A model generated the notes under the pieces. That model did no database searches. It was not told where the DNA came from and saw only the letters and a list, made by a program, of their open reading frames with translations. The position numbers and the translations under genes were made by a program. Source: Paenibacillus sp. GSMTC-2017 (lineage in GTDB: Bacteria; Bacillota; Bacilli; Paenibacillales; Paenibacillaceae). Taken from it: a DNA stretch of 64,000 nt. Each line of letters opens with the position of its first letter. Position 1 is the first letter of the stretch. The DNA is taken from assembly GCF_016019935.1 (NCBI RefSeq), contig NZ_JAECMT010000005.1:186006-250005 (forward strand), given 5' to 3'. Shown piece after piece: positions 43,901 through 51,523 of this stretch.

Positions 43901-45458
43901 TGCTGATTACAGGGAGCTAACTCAAAAGACAGAACGTTATGATTATGTTATCTACACACCGTGGTTAGGCCAGCAAGAACAATTGGATGCTGCAAAGGTA
44001 GAAGAGGAAAGTGCTCATTACTTCCGCTTCGCAAAGTCTGCGAGTAAATATTTGAAACGTGGCGGAAAGCTAATTGTTGCAGCAGATCATGGCTTCTCGC
44101 TCGATAATAGTGGTGGAAATATTAATCCATTGCAGTATGCGCTACTAAGTTCTGGTCGTATTCCAGGACTTGAGAATACTGGATTTACAACGCTTACTGT
44201 TCAAATATCTGAATTTTCAATCGATTCATTACTCGCTATAGCTCTAATTGAAGAGCTTGCAGGCAAAAAAGTTGTCTTCGAAAGCGGAAATCTATACGAA
44301 GAAGCTCTTGTCGAAGTTCGTGAGCTTGAGCGTAAGCCAGTTGAACTAGCAGATGGTGACACAGTCATTGTTACAGGTGGATATGGTGGTGTTGGACTAG
44401 AATATATGGAGCAATTGTTCGAGCTTAACCCGAATATCCGCATTGCAGCTCTTGGACGTAATGACATATTCACTGCATTGACGGCTAAACAGGAGCGTAC
44501 TCCTGCGGAAGAAGCTAAATTAAACCGAATTCTGCACATTCAAGCTAAGGGAGAAGTGACATTCCACCGTTGTGATATTGCAGTCGAACAGGATGTAAAA
44601 CGAGTGTTTGATGAACTAACTGGGACGGGAACAATCGCTGGTATTGTACATCTTGCTGGCGTACCTGAGGAAGGCATGTTGTTTACAAAAACAGAAGAAG
44701 AGTTTTTACGAATTGCTGCTCCCAAAGTAATCGGTACAACGTTACTAAGGAACGCTTCTGCAAATCTGCCACTTCAATTTTTCGTTACAAGTTCTTCGAT
44801 GACAACGATCGTTGGTTCGGCTGGACAATTCTCTTACACATTTGCGAATGCATTCTTAGAAGGTGCATCGCTTGCAGATGAGCGGATCACGTCAATCCAA
44901 TGGCCGGGCTGGAATGATACAGGAATGGCATTAAACTTTGGAGATATTGCCACAGCTGATGAGCATTTATTAATGAAGTCGATTCCTGCTATTGTCGGAC
45001 GAGAATATATCAGATTAACGCTTGATGCTAATACGCCAAGAGTTATTGTAGGGGAATTTAATAACGAGAAAATGGAAGAGTATCTAGGCAGCTATATCCG
45101 TTTGCCGAACCTAGAAGGACGTAAAGTTGTTCGTTCTGAAGGAGATGAAAGTGCGAATGGTGCGAGCCCATACAAAATTAAAAGTTTTGAATCACTGACG
45201 GTTACTGGTGCAGAAATGCTGAATGAAACACAAAAATTTATTACTGTTGTATTCGCTTCTGTACTTGATCTTGACCAAATCGATGTGAAAAAGACCTTTA
45301 CTGAGCTAGGGGGAGATTCTCTCAAAGCATTTGGTATCTATGCGCCAATCGCAGAGCAATTCAAGATTGATATGGAAGTAGCAGACGTATTTATTTATCC
45401 AACGATTCTTCAACTAAGTGAATACGTGGAGGAATTGCTAGAGGATGCTGCAGCATGA
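40971..45458 (+). CDS. PKS module: KS - DH - KR - ACP
   Basis: About 1495 residues. Ketosynthase with Cys212 (TACSSS), His348 (HGTGT) and His388 (NIGH). Dehydratase with DHRIGG (HxxxG, His679) and LHPSILDG (Asp844), both intact. A region near 950-1090 (structural KR part) precedes the catalytic KR at about 1130-1330, with GGYGGVG, TSSSM and YTFAN. ACP with LGGDSLKA, Ser1450. No AT. ATG 40971 is preferred to ATG 40953 because AAAGAGG lies 8 bases before it. Expected to extend and reduce to an enoyl (alpha,beta-unsaturated) intermediate. Confidence 0.9.
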   Translation: MQASEYIFGQIKKGNLNPEVGKSLLEEILPDDVAIVGISCEYTDARDTFEFYKAVKLGKRGFKPFPENRVNYIPKDHPYLLDGAAHLKTTPEEFLARLCNEKGAYLEDIETFDYEFFGINEDEARYIDPTHRLVLKHSYLGLEDAGIRLDKIKDSKTAIYIGKDKSITASYRSEIEEDSNHVNAGNWEGILASRLNYLYNMSGGSFVIDTACSSSLVAAHLAVKTLRDKEIDTAIVGGIALGLFPRQGSVVDQYSNVETPRSFLKVFEAESQGTIFGEGVGIVILKRLKDAIADNDNIHAVIRGSMINSDGRSNGLTAPNPHAQKDLLLEAYERSNISPETVEYVDAHGTGTKLGDPIEARGLTDAYKKYVSKKSFCALSSLKENIGHTVGAAGVGGMIKMSLALRNKEIFPNKGFEAPNEYIRFVDSPFYIPTQVTPWVRGKYPRRGGVSSFGFSGTNAHVILEEFERKQDVVQDDKEYPFIFSGQSVEQLVSLLKKFIVNEEFLKSYRLSDIAYTLVHRRNRYAVGIGFQASTADEFNRKLKQSIVALEKDTLSDAEGIFSTNSESISSDMKKLMQHRLRSGGEVFPLTELIQLQLDGLETALDSFSFDGAQTVSLPTYEFKREVLWANVKKYTRRGTSGPSLAVKATLIKKQTLRSDKSDVYQVTLSPSDWFVDDHRIGGKRTFSGTTYTQLASELALLYFKTPGFTLEKLYFKNLIQLEEKGDKTFQVHVNKSGKQLEVEVFSYENDDLEQYVTHAVFVLKKQDELQLNRIDIKDEIESHPQPTTLGNETSNFFKGRWDFINHEFKMARRHKQEILLSLNLSNEFSTDLDSYNLHPSILDGILGAMVYERAQVRNKTYLPLSYGKFTFTGNKFTQKVYSVTELLYDPDADHDIITANIAVHNEQGDVVAYLEKYVMKAFANMFLKPQMNEIRYELSDKVVAINSLTKVAGAKVLYIGNDNGKAVSNAAIELDYADYRELTQKTERYDYVIYTPWLGQQEQLDAAKVEEESAHYFRFAKSASKYLKRGGKLIVAADHGFSLDNSGGNINPLQYALLSSGRIPGLENTGFTTLTVQISEFSIDSLLAIALIEELAGKKVVFESGNLYEEALVEVRELERKPVELADGDTVIVTGGYGGVGLEYMEQLFELNPNIRIAALGRNDIFTALTAKQERTPAEEAKLNRILHIQAKGEVTFHRCDIAVEQDVKRVFDELTGTGTIAGIVHLAGVPEEGMLFTKTEEEFLRIAAPKVIGTTLLRNASANLPLQFFVTSSSMTTIVGSAGQFSYTFANAFLEGASLADERITSIQWPGWNDTGMALNFGDIATADEHLLMKSIPAIVGREYIRLTLDANTPRVIVGEFNNEKMEEYLGSYIRLPNLEGRKVVRSEGDESANGASPYKIKSFESLTVTGAEMLNETQKFITVVFASVLDLDQIDVKKTFTELGGDSLKAFGIYAPIAEQFKIDMEVADVFIYPTILQLSEYVEELLEDAAA

Positions 45459-46678
45459 GCAAGAGTGAAAGCAGTGTAGTTATCGTAGATTGCCGTTATG
45501 ATCTTCCTGCATCGAATGCCGATGCAGCGAAGAAACTCTTTTATAATAAACGGGCTATTTGGGAAAACAGGCTACTAGAGCTGAGTAGACACTTTAATAC
45601 GAATATGGAGGGAATAGAATCCTTTGACGGATTGTTCTATCCCTCTGTAACAGAGAAGTTTGAGTTGGAATCGGTTGAGGCAAATAAAGCCCGATTCCTC
45701 CTCTCAAGTGAACGAATGACGTTATCTTTGTTTCAATCACTGGTAGATGCACACCTCATTGGGACAAAAAGCAATTTGCTCGTTTCAGTTGGTTCACCCC
45801 AGACCGATCAGCTTTCTAAATCGATGTATTTGGGGTTAGAACCGGAAAACTTTATGACGGCGATGGAGTTTCTCGATCCCCTCGCCTATCTAAAGCAACT
45901 GAAGACGGGGAAATCACCAGCAATAGAAATGATAAGTGAGGCATCGACTTCAGGAATCGGATCGCTTTTTAGCAGCTATAACCGGATTAAGCAAGGTCAG
46001 TTCGATACTGCAGTATGTGGAGGTTCATGTGCAGCTACTAGCCCTTTTCCATATGAACTCTCCCCATTCGGAGTAGGTAACGATCGATTCACAGAGCCAT
46101 TCGAGCAAGGTGCTTCTGGTCATTATTATTCGGAAGGCGGAGCAGCCTTTCTGCTCAAAGATAAGGAACAAGCGTTATTAGACGGAGACACCATTTTAGC
46201 TGAAATTCGGCATATCGGAGTAGGAACGATGAGGAGCGCTGTTGTTAATCGTAATGCAGTCAAAAAGCTGATTGTAGCTTCATTAAACGAAGCAGGAGTA
46301 CACACAGACGAACATATTTTCCTCGATCTATATGGACGAGGGAATGAAATCGACGATACAGCAGAGTTTTCATGCCTGCGTAATGTGCATAAAGCGTATC
46401 CCAATCTTAAAGGCGGCTTCTTAAAAGAAGATGTTCAATACGTTGTTGGATATTACGGACTAATGGGTCTATGCCGCTTGCTGGAAGCTAAACGTGATGG
46501 AACCGTCATTCAAGGCAGGTATGTTGAAAGACCAAACCATTATATTGGCTCAATTGATGAAGAAGTTTGGGCTGCAAACAGCAACGATTACCATTTGTTT
46601 TCATTTCCGATCTATTCAATGCACGGAAATATGTATCACTTGTTAATTGATACAGATATAAAAGGGAGGAATGTTTGA
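45455..46678 (+). CDS. Ketosynthase-like protein lacking the catalytic triad
   Basis: 407 residues with thiolase/KS fold features (SEASTSGIGSLFSSYNRIKQGQFDTAVCGGSCAAT...; YYSEGGAAFLLKDKEQAL; FPIYSMHGNMYHLLI as the C-terminal 'G.N.H' analogue). The active-site Cys position carries Ser164 (EASTSG), the HGTGT position reads LYGRGN (Tyr293) and the NxGH position reads VGYYG (Tyr). All three catalytic residues are therefore replaced. It overlaps the preceding PKS gene by ATGA. It may act as a chain-length-factor-like partner, a gatekeeper, or a transferase using Ser. The fold call is good; the function is open. Confidence 0.75.
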   Translation: MSKSESSVVIVDCRYDLPASNADAAKKLFYNKRAIWENRLLELSRHFNTNMEGIESFDGLFYPSVTEKFELESVEANKARFLLSSERMTLSLFQSLVDAHLIGTKSNLLVSVGSPQTDQLSKSMYLGLEPENFMTAMEFLDPLAYLKQLKTGKSPAIEMISEASTSGIGSLFSSYNRIKQGQFDTAVCGGSCAATSPFPYELSPFGVGNDRFTEPFEQGASGHYYSEGGAAFLLKDKEQALLDGDTILAEIRHIGVGTMRSAVVNRNAVKKLIVASLNEAGVHTDEHIFLDLYGRGNEIDDTAEFSCLRNVHKAYPNLKGGFLKEDVQYVVGYYGLMGLCRLLEAKRDGTVIQGRYVERPNHYIGSIDEEVWAANSNDYHLFSFPIYSMHGNMYHLLIDTDIKGRNV

Positions 46679-47403
46679 TGAAAGTACTATGTTTCCCTTA
46701 TGCAGGTTCACATATCAATGTATTTGCAGAACTGCAGAAACATTTAAAGAAAATTGATGAGGAAATTGAAGTGATTTCGGTAGAGTATGCGGGCCACGGA
46801 CGAAGATTTTCCGAAAAGCCCTATGATTTGCTCCATGACAACGTCTCTGACTTGTATCAGCAACTTTCTGGTCAGCTAAATACGACTGAAGAAATCATCT
46901 TTATCGGCTACAGTATGGGATCCATTATCGCTTACGAATTAGCGAAATTGTTTGAAAGCGAAGGATACAACATTACGAAATTGATGTTTATGGCAGCTAC
47001 ACCGCCTCATCGTATTGAAGTAGTCCATGAAAACATTGAAAGTGATGAAGATCTACTCCGGTATTGCAAAGTTTATGGATTAATTAGCGAAGATCAATTT
47101 CAATCACCACAAATGCGTAGGCTATTTCTACCAGCGCTGCGCAGTGACATTAAGTCTATTCAAACGTACAATCTCTTCAATCATTTTCACTGTCATTCTT
47201 TTGACCCCTCCATTCAAGTTGCAATCTTCCAGGGGAGCGAAGATCGTTCTGTATCCGAAATTGATCATTGGGATGAATTATCAAGCGGTGAAATTAGCAA
47301 ATACAATTATGCAGCTGCGCATTTTTTCCTCTTTGAATGCCAGCAGGAAGTCATTACTGATATAACGACATTTATTTTGAATAAAAAGCAATCCCTGATT
47401 TAA
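46678..47403 (+). CDS. Type II thioesterase
   Basis: 241 residues, alpha/beta hydrolase. It begins MKVLCFPYAG, has EYAGHGRR, nucleophile elbow GYSMGS (Ser79) and terminal His215 in AHFFLFE: all hallmarks of external thioesterases that clear misprimed carriers in NRPS/PKS systems. ATG 46678 follows AAAGGGAGGA by 7 bases; the start overlaps the upstream stop. As no other TE domain is present in the cluster, it may also release the product. Confidence 0.9.
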   Translation: MKVLCFPYAGSHINVFAELQKHLKKIDEEIEVISVEYAGHGRRFSEKPYDLLHDNVSDLYQQLSGQLNTTEEIIFIGYSMGSIIAYELAKLFESEGYNITKLMFMAATPPHRIEVVHENIESDEDLLRYCKVYGLISEDQFQSPQMRRLFLPALRSDIKSIQTYNLFNHFHCHSFDPSIQVAIFQGSEDRSVSEIDHWDELSSGEISKYNYAAAHFFLFECQQEVITDITTFILNKKQSLI

Positions 47404-47424
47404 AAATAGGAGGCTAAGGATGAT

Positions 47425-49026
47425 ATGACTAATATTTTAGATTTTTTAAAAACGCAGTTTTCGAGCAAAAAAGATAAAGTCGCCATTTCGGAGACAAATC
47501 GATCTATCACATTTGGAGGACTAAATGCACTTTCAAATCAATATTACAATCATTTACGTGAAGCAGGCGTTTCTCCTGGTGAAGTTGTAGCTATCGAACT
47601 GGAACGTAGCATTGAAGCTATTGCTTCAATGATTGCCATTTTAAAAGCGGGTGCGGCATACACGGTTATTAATAAAGACTATCCAGAAAGCCGTAAGCAA
47701 TATATGCGAGAAACGCTTAGCATTCAAGTAACGATCGATCAAATCCTTGAGCCTGATGCTTCTCTCGAAGAGGTATGGCAGGTGGAAGAACGAACGCCGG
47801 AGCATTTATGTTACGTTATTTTTACATCAGGAACAACATCATTACCTAAGGCAGTTGGTATTCCAGACCGCGGAATCATTCGGTTACTTGGTGAAGAACG
47901 TCTTGGTTTCTCAGCAGATAAAACGATTTCGCATATTAGCCCATTAGAATTTGATGCCTCAATCATTGAGATTTGGGGAGGATTAATGAATGGGATGACG
48001 GTAGCGCTCTTATCCAAAACAGAAACTTTAAACATTTATCTAGTCGAAAAACGTATTAAGCAAGAAATTGACATGATGTGGATTACAAGCTCGTTGTTTA
48101 ACTTCTGGGTTGATAAAAAGCCGGAAATGTTTCAAAAGCTTAGCCACATCATTATTGGAGGGGAACAGCTTAGCTTACATCATGTGCGCCAAGTGCTGCC
48201 ATATACGAAAGTTATTAATGGCTACGGTCCGACCGAAAATTCAGTGTTTACAACAATAGATGTAATGGAAGGTGAAGTAGACGAAATCGCAATAGGGAAA
48301 GCATTTTATGGTACAGAGTTATTTATTGTAGATGATAAGGGAGAGCTTAGTACAGAAGGAGAGCTTTATGCAACTGGTATGGGGGTAGGACTTGGTTACA
48401 TCGGTAACGAGGAGAAAACACGGGAGTCCTTTATTAACTGGAACGGTAAAAAAGTGTACAAGACAGGAGATTTGGTAAGGATCAGAGATGACGGTAGAAT
48501 TGTTTATCTTGGTAGAAAGGACACTCAAGTGAAAATAAACGGCTATCGCATTGACTTGCAAGAGGTCGAATATGCCGCTAAATCATTAGGTGTAAAAAAT
48601 GCTCATGCTTTCGTACAGGATAAAAAAATCTATTTAGCTGTTACGTCTCGATTAGATAATCTGAGCAATAAGCTCAAGAAAGTTCTTCCGATGTATATGC
48701 TCCCATTCAAAACGGTGTATGTAAGTGAGCTACCGCTCACAAACAATGGAAAAACGGATACAAAAACGTTGTACGATCATTATTTCTTACCTAAAACAAA
48801 AAGGATCGCAAAAATTATACAGAAGTATGTAAACGCTGAAGAAGTAACCGATGGAACGAATCTATTCGAATTTGCTATCGACTCTATTATTATTTGGGAA
48901 ATTGCTCGTGAGATTAATCACGCATTCGGAAGCGACCTTAGTTTCTTTGACATTATCGAAAACCCAACCATTTCTGAAATTTCCAGCATGATAGGAGATG
49001 AAAGGCATGCAGCGTACAATCTATGA
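47425..49026 (+). CDS. Second NRPS adenylation - carrier didomain protein
   Basis: 533 residues, same architecture as the one at 32845. FTSGTTSLPK (133-142), EFDASIIE, GYGPTENS, YKTGD and NNGK are present; the carrier domain has FAIDSIII with Ser487 (AIDS instead of GGDS). It activates a second building block; the substrate cannot be read safely by eye. It lies after the thioesterase, out of any collinear order, so loading order cannot be inferred from gene order. Confidence 0.84.
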   Translation: MTNILDFLKTQFSSKKDKVAISETNRSITFGGLNALSNQYYNHLREAGVSPGEVVAIELERSIEAIASMIAILKAGAAYTVINKDYPESRKQYMRETLSIQVTIDQILEPDASLEEVWQVEERTPEHLCYVIFTSGTTSLPKAVGIPDRGIIRLLGEERLGFSADKTISHISPLEFDASIIEIWGGLMNGMTVALLSKTETLNIYLVEKRIKQEIDMMWITSSLFNFWVDKKPEMFQKLSHIIIGGEQLSLHHVRQVLPYTKVINGYGPTENSVFTTIDVMEGEVDEIAIGKAFYGTELFIVDDKGELSTEGELYATGMGVGLGYIGNEEKTRESFINWNGKKVYKTGDLVRIRDDGRIVYLGRKDTQVKINGYRIDLQEVEYAAKSLGVKNAHAFVQDKKIYLAVTSRLDNLSNKLKKVLPMYMLPFKTVYVSELPLTNNGKTDTKTLYDHYFLPKTKRIAKIIQKYVNAEEVTDGTNLFEFAIDSIIIWEIAREINHAFGSDLSFFDIIENPTISEISSMIGDERHAAYNL

Positions 49027-49660
49027 TTTTTTGTATCGGAAATACGAGCTGCAAATGGACAGCTCCCAGCGTACAATGTTTGAAGGAAGTTTGAAAGTAT
49101 ATTGGGGTATAAAAATGCTCATGGTAACGGCCTACATTGTTTATTTTTTAGTTGCTATAGGTGAAGATCAATTCCTCCCTAATGAAACGTATTGGATCGT
49201 CATTGGAATGGTAGCTTCAATGGTAGTAGTAACACTAGCTTACATGAATGTAGTCACTGCCTGGTTTTCTATTATGCTAGGGCGCCATCGAAAATGGATT
49301 GATAATTTGCTCATTATAGCAGGAATATTGCTCTGCTTGAAAATTCCAACCTATACGTTAGGCCAAGATGGATTTGAGTTTGGTTCAATACAGGAATCGT
49401 TGCTGTACCCAGGAATATTCCTGTTCGTAGCAGGCCTTTATCGGAAGCTGCATTATCGATCTGCAAAAGTTGTTCAGCTTTGTGCTGCTGTCAGCGTACT
49501 CCTGTCCGCTGCAATATTATCTACATTTTCACTAGATACTATTGGAGGCAGCTTATATCTAGGTTTTATCTTGCTAATAAACGTCGGCTTTACAGCCGAT
49601 CTGTTGTTCTACTATTATTGGCAGACAAAATCGAAAAAAATGTTATCGTATACGGGGTGA
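49007..49660 (+). CDS. Polytopic membrane protein of unknown function
   Basis: About 217 residues with six predicted membrane helices (for example MLMVTAYIVYFLVAI, VIGMVASMVVVTLAYM, NLLIIAGILLCLKI, LLYPGIFLFVAGLY, VQLCAAVSVLLSAAIL, LYLGFILLINVGFTADLLFYY). No known motif seen. ATG 49007 is 8 bases after AGGAGA and overlaps the A-carrier gene by 20 bases, so it is translated with the biosynthetic genes. A role in product export, immunity or membrane attachment of the assembly line is possible. Confidence 0.6.
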   Translation: MQRTIYDFLYRKYELQMDSSQRTMFEGSLKVYWGIKMLMVTAYIVYFLVAIGEDQFLPNETYWIVIGMVASMVVVTLAYMNVVTAWFSIMLGRHRKWIDNLLIIAGILLCLKIPTYTLGQDGFEFGSIQESLLYPGIFLFVAGLYRKLHYRSAKVVQLCAAVSVLLSAAILSTFSLDTIGGSLYLGFILLINVGFTADLLFYYYWQTKSKKMLSYTG

Positions 49661-49667
49661 TTCACCT

Positions 49668-50342
49668 ATGATTATCCCGAATCTTATCCGGATCGGTGGA
49701 CAGGAGTCGATCGACGTCGGCACAGTTTTGAGCCCTTTCGAAATGAACATGTATCAAAAAATATCAAATGAAGGAAGGAAAAGAGAGTTTCTTTATGGTC
49801 GATATGCCATTAAGAAAAATTTATCAGACAACTTCCCTTCTCTTGATGAAGCATATAATCGAATAACGGTTGAGTACGGTGTGCTCAGGTTTCCTATTAT
49901 TAAAGATCATATTATTGAAGTAGGGCTTAGTCATTCCAAAACATATGCTTTATCTATTCTTTATTCGAAAGACAACTTAGTAGGTATAGATATGGAAACG
50001 ATGCGTCCAGACATTCCGATTGAGGATATGTTAAACGAGTCAGAGAAAGTTCTGATCGGGGAATCATCATCCAAAATAGAAATGGCTTACATGTTCTTTA
50101 GCTGTAAGGAAGCATTAGGTAAAGCACTTAAGATGGGCTTGCTAGCTGACTATACCATTTACGAGATCCAGACGATTCAATCAGAAAAATATGGCGAGAA
50201 GGAGGTTTATAACTTTCAGTTTAAGCGATTCCCCTTTTTGACAGGGTATTGCTTCATGAAAGAGGAGACGGAAATATGCAGTATCGTCGTTCCAAAAAAA
50301 GCTGAAGTGAAAGACATTATTGAAAAGTTGATTGCCAGCTGA
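49668..50342 (+). CDS. Sfp-type 4'-phosphopantetheinyl transferase
   Basis: 224 residues. Carries the PPTase motifs GIDMET (Asp108, Glu110, Mg binding) and FFSCKEALGKALKMG (Lys147, Glu148 in the usual KEAxxK). It transfers phosphopantetheine from CoA to the carrier serines of the cluster. The N-terminal half is shorter and more diverged than in B. subtilis Sfp. It is the last gene of the cluster and is followed by a terminator. Confidence 0.92.
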   Translation: MIIPNLIRIGGQESIDVGTVLSPFEMNMYQKISNEGRKREFLYGRYAIKKNLSDNFPSLDEAYNRITVEYGVLRFPIIKDHIIEVGLSHSKTYALSILYSKDNLVGIDMETMRPDIPIEDMLNESEKVLIGESSSKIEMAYMFFSCKEALGKALKMGLLADYTIYEIQTIQSEKYGEKEVYNFQFKRFPFLTGYCFMKEETEICSIVVPKKAEVKDIIEKLIAS

Positions 50343-50376
50343 TAACGGAATGTCATTCATTAGAAAGTAAAATAAA

Positions 50377-50428
50377 AACCACCTTACTAGCAATGGTGTA
50401 CAACCAATGTTAGTAAGGTGGGTTTATT
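50377..50428. terminator. Terminator between the NRPS cluster and the convergent agr kinase
   Basis: CCACCTTACTAGCAATGGT (from 50379) pairs with ACCAATGTTAGTAAGGTGG (to about 50421), with two mismatches, around a 4-base loop, followed by GTTTATTTATT. AAAAA upstream gives a T-tract for the opposite strand, so it may act both ways. Confidence 0.82.
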
Positions 50429-50455
50429 TATTATTATTGCGGTTAGGCAATAAGG

Positions 50456-51385
50456 TCACCCGATCTTTTCAGCTGCTTTTGAGATGGAGTTGGTTTTGAG
50501 CTGCTGAACTCTAACATGATGAAGGTCATCTAGCCTGAAGTTGCTGCTTGACTGTATCCCTTGGCTAATCGGCAATATTTTTTGTTCGAAATAGACTTGG
50601 AGACGATCAACATCCTTGGAACGAATGTATTCGGACATCGTCAGCAAAATATTGACATAGTCATGGCGGAATTTCTGCATATCTACATACAGGCTTTCTA
50701 AATCTTGCGTGTATACCTTCAGTCGATTATATTGTATTTGCTGGTTTTGTAAGTTTGTTTCTTTCACTACAATTCTCATCAAAACGGCACATACGGCGAT
50801 AATCATAATAAAGTAGAAGAAAAAAAGAACACTGTTTGCTCTAACAATTTCATCAGAAAAATCCTGTTGCTTGCCAAGCCATATATTAATGTAAAAAATA
50901 GCGAGTGTGAGAACACTCATTATCGTAAGGAGCAGCCCGAAACGTTTAAAAAACAGTTCATTTTCACCCATTTTATAAAACAAGTAGCGACCAGCGTAGC
51001 AGAAAGTGATTCCAAGAATTGAAATTCCAGTAACAAGTAATAAAAGGTAGTGAGGTTGTTGTAAATCAGCACTGGAAAGTTTGAGGAAGTGCATGGTTAA
51101 TAGACTAATCGTATAATCACTTATGACCATAAGGAGTACTGGGATAATTGAAATTGTTATACTCATTAATACTTTTTTTGTCTTCACATACATACATCCC
51201 ATAAAAAAGACGACTATAATCAAGGTACTCATTGCGCCCATTACTGGAAACAAGTTATAACCTATCGATTGCGCACCTATGAGCATTACGGCTATTGTTT
51301 TCCATCCTAATCGTTCTTTTAGTAGAATGGGGATAGCCAGACAATGCGCAGCCATTTGTATTAATGAAATAAAGAAAAATGACAT
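50456..51385 (-). CDS. AgrC-like sensor with deleted ATP-binding domain
   Basis: 309 residues. The membrane sensor part (six to seven helices) and dimerisation/phospho-acceptor helix are almost the same as in the 441-residue neighbour at 51524, including FRHDYVNILLTMSEYI (His241). After LDDLHHVRVQQL the sequence jumps in frame to a tail KTNSISKAAEKIG that matches the neighbour's last residues (KINSFSKTAKKIG). About 130 residues, the whole HATPase domain, are missing. AAAGGTGG precedes the ATG. It cannot phosphorylate itself but could bind peptide and heterodimerise. Confidence 0.8.
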   Translation of the reverse strand: MSFFFISLIQMAAHCLAIPILLKERLGWKTIAVMLIGAQSIGYNLFPVMGAMSTLIIVVFFMGCMYVKTKKVLMSITISIIPVLLMVISDYTISLLTMHFLKLSSADLQQPHYLLLLVTGISILGITFCYAGRYLFYKMGENELFFKRFGLLLTIMSVLTLAIFYINIWLGKQQDFSDEIVRANSVLFFFYFIMIIAVCAVLMRIVVKETNLQNQQIQYNRLKVYTQDLESLYVDMQKFRHDYVNILLTMSEYIRSKDVDRLQVYFEQKILPISQGIQSSSNFRLDDLHHVRVQQLKTNSISKAAEKIG

Positions 51386-51447
51386 GTACGTCCACCTTTA
51401 AGGATGAATTTATATATCTTCCAAGTAATTTCTTCTTATTGTCAATG

Positions 51448-51511
51448 AAAAACACCTTCAAATTTGTCTCCATATCTTCCGACATGGGAACATTATATTG
51501 AAGGTGTTTTC
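51448..51511 (-). terminator. Terminator-like hairpin after the 441-residue kinase gene
   Basis: AAAACACCTTCAA (51449-51461) and TTGAAGGTGTTTT (51498-51510) form a 13-bp stem with a 36-base loop; on the minus strand the 3' arm ends in TTTTT. Located 13 bp after the stop codon at 51524. Confidence 0.7.
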
Positions 51512-51523
51512 TGTGTAATAAGA

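Noticed and set aside
32845..49026. Assigning amino-acid specificity to the two adenylation domains
   Set aside because: The pocket residues cannot be aligned reliably by eye, and a wrong code would mislead.
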